Origin: Sphingomonas sp.
Lineage (GTDB): Bacteria; Pseudomonadota; Alphaproteobacteria; Sphingomonadales; Sphingomonadaceae
DNA length: 64,000 bases
Assembly (NCBI RefSeq): GCF_003248515.1
Contig: NZ_QFOB01000016.1
Location: 1-64,000 of the forward strand
Reading direction: 5' to 3'
Shown: one piece after another, positions 1 through 8,306 of the stretch
Layout: each line of letters opens with the position of its first letter
Position numbering within the stretch: the first letter of the stretch is position 1
The notes under the pieces: generated by a model
What the model was told of the DNA's origin: nothing
Database searches by the model: none
What the model saw: only the letters and a program-made list of their open reading frames with translations
Translations under genes and position numbers: made by a program

Positions 1-72
1 GCCGATGCTGCCAGGCGGGTTGTGCAACACCGCCCCGAGGGGCACCATACCAACCCCGGACTCCAGTTATGA

Positions 73-276
73 CTGGTAGAGCTTTGGGGAGCACGTCACA
101 GCGCCTACGGAACGTTGAAGGCGCTACATCAGGGCCGGCTGATCGGTGCCGCTGGCACTTGGCTGTCCGTCCTCATCGGGATCTCGACGGCTTCGCTGAT
201 CCTGATCGGCGCCGTGCTCTACGGCGGCATGTACCGGCGGCGCCGGTCGATGGGTCGGCGCGAGTTTTTGTGGTGA
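73..276 (+). CDS. C-terminal fragment of a PepSY-type membrane protein
   Basis: Frame 1 is open from 73 to the TGA at 274-276 and encodes a segment ending in one clear membrane helix followed by an Arg-rich cytoplasmic tail. It resembles the C-terminal part of the next gene (a LKxLHxGxxIG-like stretch, a helix, then basic residues), so it is probably a paralogous PepSY-associated transmembrane protein. Frame 1 is interrupted by a TGA at 70-72. Either the gene is frameshifted near position 70 or the window edge hides the true arrangement. Its stop overlaps the GTG at 273 of the following gene, which fits a two-gene operon. The partial nature and the uncertain frame keep confidence low. Confidence 0.35.
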   Translation: MVELWGARHSAYGTLKALHQGRLIGAAGTWLSVLIGISTASLILIGAVLYGGMYRRRRSMGRREFLW

Positions 277-287
277 CGAGTGCCGGC

Positions 288-836
288 ATGCGGAAGCTGC
301 ATCGTTGGATCGCTATGCTGTGTGCGCTTCCCTTGTTCGTCGTTACCGTCTCGGGAACGATCCTCGCGGTCGATCAATCTGCGGCGAAACTTCCAATCGC
401 CTCTACACCACCACTTCCTGTCTCCCCCCTGCGCGACGAAGAGATCGCGGCACTTTTCGATCGCTCCGAGATGGTGCGGCAAGCGTCCCTGCAACGCACG
501 ACGCTCACTTCGATCAAGGTTCGAAGAGTGGGCCAAGTTTACGAGTCGATCTATTGGACCAAAGAAGCGCTGCCGTTCGCACGTGTCTATGATCTCCGCA
601 CCGGTCGCGAGGTGACGCCCGAGACCCTAGGCCTATCACGCTTCGTTCTCCCGTGGCACTGGCATCAACTGCTCAAGCGCGTTCACAACGGCAGCATCAT
701 TGGTCTGCCGGGCCGCCTGTTCGACCTCCTCATGGGGATAGCGATATGCTTTCTCGCCGTATCAGGCGGCACAATGTTTTTCGATCTTTACAACGCCCGT
801 CGCCGAAAAGGGCGGACCAACCCATTCTGGCGCTGA
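288..836 (+). CDS. PepSY-associated transmembrane protein
   Basis: A 182-aa protein starting MRKLHRWIAMLCALPLF. It has the usual basic LHRW entry followed by a first membrane helix, a periplasmic middle segment, and a second helix (residues roughly 145-165) before a basic C-terminus. This two-helix layout with a KLHRW start is typical of PepSY-TM proteins, which often accompany TonB-dependent receptors and are linked to iron or siderophore reduction and uptake. ATG at 288 is preferred, and an in-frame GTG at 273 is an alternative that would overlap the upstream stop. The gene lies 191 bases upstream of the TonB-dependent receptor, which supports an outer-membrane-transport context. The exact role is unknown. 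Confidence 0.6.
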   Translation: MRKLHRWIAMLCALPLFVVTVSGTILAVDQSAAKLPIASTPPLPVSPLRDEEIAALFDRSEMVRQASLQRTTLTSIKVRRVGQVYESIYWTKEALPFARVYDLRTGREVTPETLGLSRFVLPWHWHQLLKRVHNGSIIGLPGRLFDLLMGIAICFLAVSGGTMFFDLYNARRRKGRTNPFWR

Positions 837-1027
837 CTGGCGGGAAGGCGCTGGTGTGAGTTTCGCTCACGACGCCCGCCAACATGTCGCTTGGGCACTT
901 CCGGCGGTAAACCTACCAACCCAGTCCTCGATCGGTAACCGCGCGACGCGGTGTCGACGAGCACGACGCAGTAATCCCGGCTTAAGACTGGGGAAAGCGC
1001 CGATGTGACCGGTATACGGAGGGGATT

Positions 1028-4018
1028 ATGAAGAAGACTTCCTGGCGTGGCGTTTTGCTGGGGGCAGCCTCGGCCCTCCCGTTCGTAGCATCGGTGGCTT
1101 CGGCCCAATCGACGACCGCTGCAACTCCTGCGTCTGCGCAGAACGCGCCGACTTCGGATATCGCGACCGAGCCTCAATCAACGTCCGTGCCGCCGGCAAC
1201 CGACATCAAATCGGCCGACGTCGCCGCCGCGCAGGGACAGCCCGCGGATGCGTCGCCCGAGACCAAAGATATCGTCGTCACCGGGTCGCGGCTATCGAAT
1301 CTCAACGCCCCAACGCCGGTCACCACGATCGGCGCGGGAACGATCGCGACGCAGGCACCGGTCGCCATCACCGACGTTCTCGCCCGCATTCCCGGCTTCC
1401 GTCCGAGCTATGGCGCGATCGGTGCTAGCCGATACGCGGTAACCCAGTTCGGCGTTCAGGGCCTGCCCGACCTTCGCGGTCTCGGCATCACCCGGACGCT
1501 CGTACTCGTCGATGGACAGCGCTTCGTCGGCGGTAACTATCAAGGCCTTCCCGACACGAATTCGATCCCCGTCGAGCTAGTTCAACGCATCGACGTCGTC
1601 ACTGGCGGCGCGTCTGCGGCTTATGGCTCGGATGCCGTCGCCGGCGTCGTCAACATCGTCCAGCGCAACAAGCTCGAGGGCATTCAGGGTCGCGTTCAGA
1701 CCGGCGTCACCGATTATGGCGACAATGGCGAGTTCGTGGCCAGCCTGGCCGGCGGCCACAGTTTCATGGACGGCCGTGTCAACTTCACCGCCGGGTTCGA
1801 TTATTCCCATGCCGACGGCATCGGCAACGGTATCTACGCCCGTCCCTGGACCGCCAATGAAGGAGCCCTCGTCCCGACCGGCAACCAGGCGACCTTCCTG
1901 ACCAACGCCGAGACTGCGAACGCGACCCCGTTCGGCATCATCAACGGACCCACCGCGCTTCGCGGCACCGCGTTCGATGCCAACGGCAATCCCTATCCGT
2001 TCGCCTATGGCACGCTTTACAATAACAACAGCGTCATGGTCGGCAGCACCGCCAACTTCGGCAAGCCGGCACAAGCGCAGTTCCAGCTCGCCAATCCGTT
2101 CGAGCGGATTGTCGGTCAAGGGCGGCTGAGCGCGGATCTCGGCAGCGATATCAACGTCTGGGTGCAGGGCAACTATTCGCATTCCAGCACGCAGGCGAGC
2201 GTTACCCCGAACCAGTATACCGCGTTGATCATCCGCAACGACAACCCGTTCCTGCCTGCGTCGATCCGGACCCGGATGGCCGCGGCCGGCGTGACGTCGA
2301 TCACGCTCGGTCGCTCGCTGGAGGACTTCGGCGACACCTTCTCGGTCAACAAGATCGAGACCTATCGTTTCGCCGGCGGCATCAGCGGCAAGATCTTCGG
2401 CGACTGGGCGTGGGATGCCTATGTCGAGCACGGTCAGACCACGCAGGACTATCTGTTCCACACCAAATACGATGCGCGCGTACGCGAGGCGGCATTCGCG
2501 GTCCGCGACGCCAACGGCAACATCGTCTGCGGCGATCCTGCGCAGAACCCGAACCTCAACGCGACGACCCGCGCCCAGCTCGCATTCGGCGGCGGCGTGA
2601 CAGGCTGCGTGCCCTTCAACCCGTTCGGCGCGACGAATAACACCGCGACCGTGGGAGCCTATATTAACGGCACGCCCACTGCGGTCATCAAGTATCGGCA
2701 GACGGCGGGCGCCGTGAACCTCCGGGGTTCGCCGTTCAGCTTGTGGGCCGGCCCGATCTCGGTCGCGGTCGGTGGCGAGTTCCGTAAGGATTATCTCAGT
2801 TCGGCTGCGGACGCGCTGAGCACCCAGGCCGCCTATATTCTCGCGAACCAAGCAAACTATGTCGGTCGGAACACCGTCGTCGAGGGTTACGGCGAGCTCG
2901 GTGTGCCTATCGCGCGTGGCGACAGCTGGTTCCTGAAGGCGATCGATCTCAACGGTGCGGTCCGCTACACCCATTACCGAGTGTCCGGGAATGTGACGAC
3001 CTGGAAGGCGGGCGCAACCTACGACATGAACGACAGCCTTCGTTTCCGGTTCACCCGGTCGCGCGACATCCGAGCACCAACGCTGTACGAACTGTTCGGC
3101 AACAGCGCCCAGACGCTGACGGTACTCACCAACCGGTTCAACGGCAATTCCGACTTCGTGCCCAACGTGGCCCAAGGTAACCAAAACCTGACGCCGGAAG
3201 TCGCGCAGACGCTCACGGCAGGCGCGGTGTTCCATCCGACGTTCCTGCGGGGCTTCCGCGCCAGCGTCGATTATTACGACATCAAGGTGGACAAGGTGAT
3301 CGTCGCCGTCACTCCACAGGATACCGTCAACGGCTGTTTCTTCGGAAATCTGGATTATTGCTCGCGGATCACCTTCGGAACGAGCAACGCGAGTGGTCTC
3401 GACCTTGTGCGGTCGCTGACGACAAACCTGAGCTCATTCAAGACGCGCGGCCTCGACTTCATGGCGGGCTACGATCACGACATGCCCTTCGGCCTGCCCG
3501 GGCATTTCGGAATTACCGCGCTAGCGACGCATACGATGAAGCTCGAGCTTGTCACGCCGCCGGGCACGCCGGGCGGGGTCGCCACAACGATCGACTATGC
3601 GGGCACCGGCGGGCAGGGCTCCGTCGTCACCGGCGTCGGTGGTCTGCCGAAATGGTCCGGCAACCTGAGCCTCGACTATGCGCTCGGCGGCTTCTCGGCC
3701 ACGACCCAGGTGACGGCATTTACCTCGATGCGGTACGACCCGACGCTGTTCGAGCCCGGTGATGCGGGGTACGCGACTGCGACCCCTGCGCAGAAGATCA
3801 GCCAGAACAGGTTCGCAGGGCAGGCCTATGTGAATCTCACGCTGCGCTACAACGTGCTCCAGGGAGATGATGCCCGCCGGTTCGAGGTCTTCACTGTCAT
3901 CAACAACCTCCTGGATAACGATCCGCCGCCGTTCGCAACGATCGCCTTCTCGAACAGGACCAACCTGTATAACTCGATCGGTCGCTCGTACCGCGTCGGC
4001 GTCGCGTTCAAGTTCTGA
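1028..4018 (+). CDS. TonB-dependent outer-membrane receptor
   Basis: A 996-aa outer-membrane receptor for TonB-energised uptake of a large or scarce substrate. A signal peptide (residues 1-26, cleavage after ASA) is followed by an Ala/Pro-rich linker. A TonB-box-like DIVVTGSRL sits at about residue 81. The plug domain (about 90-230) contains LVLVDGQR and the RIDVVTGGASAAYGSDAVAG signature. The long beta-barrel ends in an aromatic residue (VGVAFKF). The start is fixed by GGAGGGG just upstream of ATG 1028. Length and plug motifs fit the large receptors common in sphingomonads, where they often head catabolic clusters. Two alpha/beta-hydrolase genes follow closely, so the ligand may be an ester or glycoside processed by them. 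Substrate unknown. Confidence 0.93.
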   Translation: MKKTSWRGVLLGAASALPFVASVASAQSTTAATPASAQNAPTSDIATEPQSTSVPPATDIKSADVAAAQGQPADASPETKDIVVTGSRLSNLNAPTPVTTIGAGTIATQAPVAITDVLARIPGFRPSYGAIGASRYAVTQFGVQGLPDLRGLGITRTLVLVDGQRFVGGNYQGLPDTNSIPVELVQRIDVVTGGASAAYGSDAVAGVVNIVQRNKLEGIQGRVQTGVTDYGDNGEFVASLAGGHSFMDGRVNFTAGFDYSHADGIGNGIYARPWTANEGALVPTGNQATFLTNAETANATPFGIINGPTALRGTAFDANGNPYPFAYGTLYNNNSVMVGSTANFGKPAQAQFQLANPFERIVGQGRLSADLGSDINVWVQGNYSHSSTQASVTPNQYTALIIRNDNPFLPASIRTRMAAAGVTSITLGRSLEDFGDTFSVNKIETYRFAGGISGKIFGDWAWDAYVEHGQTTQDYLFHTKYDARVREAAFAVRDANGNIVCGDPAQNPNLNATTRAQLAFGGGVTGCVPFNPFGATNNTATVGAYINGTPTAVIKYRQTAGAVNLRGSPFSLWAGPISVAVGGEFRKDYLSSAADALSTQAAYILANQANYVGRNTVVEGYGELGVPIARGDSWFLKAIDLNGAVRYTHYRVSGNVTTWKAGATYDMNDSLRFRFTRSRDIRAPTLYELFGNSAQTLTVLTNRFNGNSDFVPNVAQGNQNLTPEVAQTLTAGAVFHPTFLRGFRASVDYYDIKVDKVIVAVTPQDTVNGCFFGNLDYCSRITFGTSNASGLDLVRSLTTNLSSFKTRGLDFMAGYDHDMPFGLPGHFGITALATHTMKLELVTPPGTPGGVATTIDYAGTGGQGSVVTGVGGLPKWSGNLSLDYALGGFSATTQVTAFTSMRYDPTLFEPGDAGYATATPAQKISQNRFAGQAYVNLTLRYNVLQGDDARRFEVFTVINNLLDNDPPPFATIAFSNRTNLYNSIGRSYRVGVAFKF

Positions 4019-4040
4019 CCATAGCCCGACGTCCCGGCGC

Positions 4041-4985
4041 GTGGCAGTCGGTCGGTCGGGCAAGGCACGGAGGGTCGATCTGGAACCGGATCGCAGATCA
4101 CTACTGAGCCTTGCGGCAGTCGCCGCTTTCGCTGGGGGAGCGAAGGCGGCGCCGCGTTGCTCCATTCCGGCCGCTCCGCTCACCACCTACCCACCCGCTC
4201 CACCGCTCGCCGGCAAGCAAGCGGTCGTGAGGGCCAATGGTGCTGCACTCTGGGTCTGCGACACCGGCGGGACGGGCCTGCCGATCATCCTCCTCCATCC
4301 CTTCACCGGCAGCGGGCACGTCTGGGGATATCAACAACAGGCTTTTGTGGCCGCGGGCTGGCGCGTCATCAGCTATTCGCGTCGCGGCTATCGAGGTTCG
4401 GATCCGATTGGCGCTGGCGGCGCGGGCACCGACGCCGCCGACCTGGCCGCGCTACTCGATGTCCTAACTGTCGCGAAATGCCACCTCGTGGCCAGCGCCG
4501 GCGGCGGGTTCGTAGCCGCGGACTTCGCCGTCGCTCAACCACACCGTGCTGCTTCGCTGACGATCGCCTGCAGCATCCTTGGCGCTAAAGGTGGAGAGTT
4601 CGACAGGCTGCAGCGGGCTCTTGCCGACCCCGCGATCGCCGCGCTGCCCGCCTATCTTCGCGAGCTTAGTCCATCCTATCGCGCGACCAACCCCGATGGC
4701 GTCCGTGCCTGGCGCGATCTTTCGGATAGCGCGCATGTCGGCGGGCGTCCGCCGCCACCGTCGGCCGGAATCACCCGCGAGCGCCTTGCTGCGCTTTCCA
4801 TGCCGCGACTTCTGATAGGCGGCGATGCAGACATGATCGCTCCGCCACCGTTCCTTCGCCTTTTCGCTGGCTGGATGGCCGGCTCGCGTCTCCGCATTCT
4901 GCCGGAAGGCGGCCACTCGCTCTATTGGGAACGACCGGACTTGTTCAACGCGGAGGTGCTCGACTTCCTGCCACGGCATGGTTGA
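4041..4985 (+). CDS. alpha/beta-hydrolase with Tat-like signal
   Basis: An alpha/beta-hydrolase-fold protein whose N-terminus has a twin-arginine-like signal (DRRSLLSLAAVAAFAGGAKA), suggesting periplasmic export. The oxyanion region is LLHPFTGSG. The nucleophile elbow reads LVASAGGGFV, with Ser kept but the usual first Gly replaced by Ala. A GGDADMI acid region and GGHSLYW supply the Asp and His. The start is uncertain: GTG 4041 is in frame, but a GGAGG at about 4069-4073 sits six bases before an in-frame CTG at 4080, which would place the Tat motif at the very N-terminus (about 301 aa). The gene overlaps the next hydrolase by eight bases. It may hydrolyse an imported ester or lactone. Confidence 0.72.
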   Translation: MAVGRSGKARRVDLEPDRRSLLSLAAVAAFAGGAKAAPRCSIPAAPLTTYPPAPPLAGKQAVVRANGAALWVCDTGGTGLPIILLHPFTGSGHVWGYQQQAFVAAGWRVISYSRRGYRGSDPIGAGGAGTDAADLAALLDVLTVAKCHLVASAGGGFVAADFAVAQPHRAASLTIACSILGAKGGEFDRLQRALADPAIAALPAYLRELSPSYRATNPDGVRAWRDLSDSAHVGGRPPPPSAGITRERLAALSMPRLLIGGDADMIAPPPFLRLFAGWMAGSRLRILPEGGHSLYWERPDLFNAEVLDFLPRHG

Positions 4986-5781
4986 GCCCTGCGCGGGTTG
5001 GGTCGAAGCCAACGGGGCCTCGCTACGGTTCCGGCGGGAAGGCCGGGGCACCACGATCGTCCTCCTCCACGAAATGGGTGGAGCGCTCGAGAGCTGGAAC
5101 CTTGTCGCCCCCGAGCTCGCTCTCAATCACGAGGTCGTCCGCTTCGACCTGCGCGGGAGTGGCCTTTCCGAGAAGATCCGGACGCCGGTCTCCCTAGAGG
5201 TCTTCGTGGCGGACCTCGCTGTGCTGCTCGATCGCCTCGAGATAGATTCGCCGATCGTCGCCGGCGGCGCGCTCGGCGGCGGCATTGCGCTCGCCTTCGC
5301 CGCTTCACATCCTGAGCGGTCAGCCGGCGTCATCGCTTTCGCGCCTGCTACCGGCGTACCAGCGGAACGCCGCGCCCACGCCGCGACTTTTCACGAGCGG
5401 CTAGTCCAGAAGGGCATCGCGGCGACGGTCGACGAGGCGATGTCACCGAGCGCATGGCCCGATGAAGACGCTCGGCGCCGACCTGGCTTCGGACTCTTCC
5501 GCGCGTTGCAGAAGGCGGCCGACCCGGAAAGCAGTGGCCACCAGAACGCGATGCTGCTCGACGCCGACGTCGCCGCGTTCGCACCACCCGCGCGCGTTCC
5601 CGTCCGCCTGATCGCTGGCCGGGCCGACGCGATGCGCGGGCCCGCCGTGATCCGCGACTTCGCCGCCCGCATCCCCCATGCCTCGATCGGCGAGATCGAA
5701 AGCGGCCACTTCATGGTATTGCAGGCGCCGGATCGAGTAACCGCCGAGATTGCCGCTTTCGCGGCGACGATCGGATCTTGA
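4978..5781 (+). CDS. alpha/beta-hydrolase-fold protein lacking the nucleophilic Ser
   Basis: A 267-aa cytoplasmic alpha/beta-hydrolase-fold protein. It has the LLHEMGG oxyanion segment, FDLRGSG, a lid region and a C-terminal SGHFMVLQAP with the catalytic His. At the nucleophile elbow, where relatives have G-x-S-x-G-G, it reads AGGALGGG, so the catalytic Ser position is Ala (codon GCG, one base from TCG). The acid is probably the Asp in AGRADAM. The protein may therefore not be an ordinary esterase; non-hydrolytic members of this fold and inactive paralogues exist. It is translationally coupled to the preceding Tat-type hydrolase (overlapping ATG). The fold is certain; the activity is open. 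Confidence 0.75.
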   Translation: MVEPCAGWVEANGASLRFRREGRGTTIVLLHEMGGALESWNLVAPELALNHEVVRFDLRGSGLSEKIRTPVSLEVFVADLAVLLDRLEIDSPIVAGGALGGGIALAFAASHPERSAGVIAFAPATGVPAERRAHAATFHERLVQKGIAATVDEAMSPSAWPDEDARRRPGFGLFRALQKAADPESSGHQNAMLLDADVAAFAPPARVPVRLIAGRADAMRGPAVIRDFAARIPHASIGEIESGHFMVLQAPDRVTAEIAAFAATIGS

Positions 5782-5857
5782 AGCCGGCTTTTCCGAGAAA
5801 GTCCGGTACTGAGACTAGATTGCCATCATCGCACAGCCGAAAACCGAGACCGGCGCT

Positions 5858-6727
5858 TTATGCAAAAAAAGCTGTCGGCGTGTCGACGAACACCGCCCGC
5901 CGGATGCTCTCGTCCGGTGTCCAGCGATCGAACAGGTCAACCATCGCCGCTACATCGGGCGCTCGGGCCATTTGACCGAGGAACGGCCAGTCGCTGCCGA
6001 AGATCAGACGATCGGCGACCGCCTCGATCAGCGCGTCATGGAACGGGCGGACATCATCATAGTCGGGAAAGGCGGTCGAAAGCCGACCGGGGGTCAGCTT
6101 GACCGCGAACGGGCCGTCCCCGACCATCGCCACGAACGACCGGAACGTCGGGTCTTCCGTCCCTGCGGCGACGTCGGGCTGGCCCATGTGATCGAACACG
6201 ATGGGAATGGCGGTCGACCGGAACTGGTCCGCCATGCCGACCAGCGCGGCGCAGGGCGCGAAGACGTGCGCCGTCAGCCCATGCTCGCGCAATCGCGGCG
6301 CCAAGACGGCGAAATCGGGCAGATCGAGAACGCCCGGCCAGGGATCGTCGCTCGTGCGCGGTCCGGCCTTCGTGAAGCGCAGACCCCGCATGCCCCCGCG
6401 CTTCATCGCCGCGAGCGTATCGTCGTCGATCTCCGGCGAAACGACCCCGATCGCACCGATCCGCCCGTTCGACCGGGCGACGGCATCGAGGGTGGCCCGA
6501 TTGTCATAACCACAGGCCGAGGCGTGAACGAGCATCCCGTTCGCGAAGCCGGCGGCGTCGAGCATCGCGCGATGATCGTCGGCGGTCGCGAGCGGAGGCG
6601 TGTACCGGCAGGCCGGATCGAGCGGGAACCGGTCGAACGGCCCGAAGACATGGGCGTGGCAGTCCCACGCGCCGTCCGGCAGCGGCTTAGCCGGCCGGCC
6701 GGTCGTCGGAAGCGGCGGCGGCGTCAC
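5858..6727 (-). CDS. amidohydrolase 2 family, LigI/PDC-hydrolase-like
   Basis: A 289-aa amidohydrolase of the TIM-barrel family that includes 2-pyrone-4,6-dicarboxylate lactonase (LigI). The N-terminal DCHAHVFGP carries the H-x-H metal/substrate motif at about residues 23-25. Internal LVHASACGYDN and VFDHMGQP segments and the C-terminal FGSDWPF (catalytic Asp) are all in place. It is the last gene of a minus-strand operon and overlaps the DUF35 gene by four bases (ATGA), so it is coupled to CoA-thioester chemistry. A likely role is hydrolysis of a lactone or cyclic ring-cleavage intermediate. Assignment to true PDC hydrolysis is not justified by sequence alone because this family is broad. 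Confidence 0.8.
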   Translation of the reverse strand: MTPPPLPTTGRPAKPLPDGAWDCHAHVFGPFDRFPLDPACRYTPPLATADDHRAMLDAAGFANGMLVHASACGYDNRATLDAVARSNGRIGAIGVVSPEIDDDTLAAMKRGGMRGLRFTKAGPRTSDDPWPGVLDLPDFAVLAPRLREHGLTAHVFAPCAALVGMADQFRSTAIPIVFDHMGQPDVAAGTEDPTFRSFVAMVGDGPFAVKLTPGRLSTAFPDYDDVRPFHDALIEAVADRLIFGSDWPFLGQMARAPDVAAMVDLFDRWTPDESIRRAVFVDTPTAFFA

Positions 6728-7116
6728 GCCGAAAACCGGACCTTGGGCAGCATGCCCTGCTCGTGTCGCTCGTAGAGGATTTCGACCCGCTTATCGATCG
6801 CCCCGTCCTCGGGCGTGGGATCGACCAGGTTCACGACGACGATCGGGCCTTCGTCGAGCCGTACCGCCGCACAGGTGTAGGGCGGCACATGATCGTCGAA
6901 ATACTTCTTGTGGAACACGCAGGTCGAAACGACCGTACCGGTGCCCTTCAGCGTCCGCCAGGTCGCATCGAACGACAGGCAGTTCTGACAGATCGGCGCC
7001 GGCGGGTAGCGATGCTCTTGGCAGTTATCGCACTGCTGGATCGCCCAGGCCTCCTCGTCGATGCTCTTCCACATCGGAACGTCGTAAAAGCCGATGACGC
7101 GCTGCGAATTGCCCAT
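6724..7116 (-). CDS. DUF35 Zn-ribbon/OB-fold protein, partner of the thiolase-like protein
   Basis: A 130-aa protein with an N-terminal rubredoxin-like zinc ribbon (CDNC...CQNC, about residues 29-47) and an OB-fold domain (TLKGTGTVVSTCVFH onward). DUF35 proteins work as obligate partners of thiolase-like enzymes, for example in the steroid Ltp2-ChsH2 aldolase, where they help bind the acyl-CoA. The thiolase-like gene ends only four bases upstream and the amidohydrolase overlaps its 3' end, so the three are almost certainly co-expressed. A paralogue (12096-12497) forms a second such pair in this window. Partner assignment rests on adjacency. Confidence 0.85.
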   Translation of the reverse strand: MGNSQRVIGFYDVPMWKSIDEEAWAIQQCDNCQEHRYPPAPICQNCLSFDATWRTLKGTGTVVSTCVFHKKYFDDHVPPYTCAAVRLDEGPIVVVNLVDPTPEDGAIDKRVEILYERHEQGMLPKVRFSA

Positions 7117-7120
7117 GGTC

Positions 7121-8293
7121 TTACTTCCCGTAGATGATCGAGACGGCCTTGCCGGCGACGTCGGAACTCATGTGGACGAAATCGCAGTCGGGCACTTGGC
7201 GCTCGCCGCATTCGCCGCGGATTTGGCGAACGGCTTCCACCTGATGACCCCAGCCCTGCATGTAGCTTTCGGAAAGATGCCCGCCGCTCGTGTTGATCGG
7301 CAGCCCGCCGCCGAGCCCGATGCCCGTCTCGCGAAAGAATTTGGCGACGTCGCCGTCGGCGCAATAGCCGTAGCCTTCGAGCGCCATCATGACGTGCGGC
7401 GAGAAGCTATCGTAGATCTGGAGGCAGTCCATGTCCTTCGGTCCGACGCCCGCCATTTCGAACGCCTGGTGCCCCGCGGCCTCTTCGGCGGGGGCATAAT
7501 AGCCGTCGAAGCGCGGCTCCAGGCTGCTCGCCTTGCGGTTGAGATCGTAGCGGCCGATGCCGTGGATGTAGACGGGCTTCTTACCCGACTTCTTCGCGGC
7601 GCGCTCGGCGCGTTCGGCCGACATCAGGATCAGCGACACGCCGCCGTCGTTGATGAGGCAGTAATCGAGCCGGTGGAGCGGCTCGACCACCCAGGGCGAG
7701 GCGAGATAATCCTCGATCGTCACCGGCTTGCGCATGATCGCATCGGGGTTGAGGCTGGCGGCGTGGCGCTGCGCAACCGCGATCTGGCCAAGGTCGGAAT
7801 GGGTGTAGCCCCGCTCCCACATGTAGCGCTGGAACTGGATCGCGTACAGCGCACCCTGCGAAGTGAACCCCCATGGCGCGTGGAAGACGAGGTTGAGGAA
7901 ACCGGCGCCGCCGACCGGATTGGTGCCGCCATAATTCATGCCTGCCGAGCGCTGCTCGGTGCCGTAGACGAGCGCCACCACCTCGCAGCGACCGGCGGCG
8001 ATCGCGCTCACCGCCTCCTGCATGCCCATCATGGGATCGTTGCTGACCCCCCATTTGACGTTGAGACCGAGAATTTCGGAGACGCGCTCGTACGGCGTGC
8101 CGAAGCTCACCATCAGCCCGTCGATCTCGTCGCGCTCGATGCCGGCGTCGGCGAGCGCACGGGTGAAGCCGATAGCGGTGTAGCCGAGCGCGTTGTGCGG
8201 CTTGGTGCCGCCAAGCACGGTCTTGTGATCGGCGGCATAGTCGGTGTGGCCGATGCCGACGATCGCGGCGACCTTCGAAAGCGATGCGGACAT
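7121..8293 (-). CDS. thiolase-like protein (SCP-x/Ltp2 type), probable retro-aldolase
   Basis: A 390-aa thiolase-fold protein beginning VAAIVGIGHTDYAAD. At the place of the thiolase nucleophile (normally N-x-C-x-x-G) it reads NDPMMGM, so no Cys is present. The C-terminal signature is INTSGGHLSES followed by HQVEAVRQIRG rather than the GHPxGATG of true thiolases. These traits match the Ltp2 group, which with a DUF35 partner catalyses retro-aldol cleavage of beta-hydroxyacyl-CoAs instead of thiolysis. The DUF35 gene follows immediately and an enoyl-CoA hydratase lies in the same operon, giving a hydrate-then-cleave route for shortening an aryl-CoA side chain. This activity is inferred from motifs and context. 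Confidence 0.8.
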   Translation of the reverse strand: MSASLSKVAAIVGIGHTDYAADHKTVLGGTKPHNALGYTAIGFTRALADAGIERDEIDGLMVSFGTPYERVSEILGLNVKWGVSNDPMMGMQEAVSAIAAGRCEVVALVYGTEQRSAGMNYGGTNPVGGAGFLNLVFHAPWGFTSQGALYAIQFQRYMWERGYTHSDLGQIAVAQRHAASLNPDAIMRKPVTIEDYLASPWVVEPLHRLDYCLINDGGVSLILMSAERAERAAKKSGKKPVYIHGIGRYDLNRKASSLEPRFDGYYAPAEEAAGHQAFEMAGVGPKDMDCLQIYDSFSPHVMMALEGYGYCADGDVAKFFRETGIGLGGGLPINTSGGHLSESYMQGWGHQVEAVRQIRGECGERQVPDCDFVHMSSDVAGKAVSIIYGK

Positions 8294-8306
8294 CGGCTTT
8301 ATTCCT

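Noticed and set aside
1577..3235. 552-aa antisense open frame inside the TonB-dependent receptor gene
   Set aside because: It is a mirror of high-GC codon use, lacks any recognisable domain, and lies fully inside a well-supported gene.
6948..7364. Arg-rich minus-strand frame over the DUF35/thiolase junction
   Set aside because: Out-of-frame shadow of two overlapping real genes.
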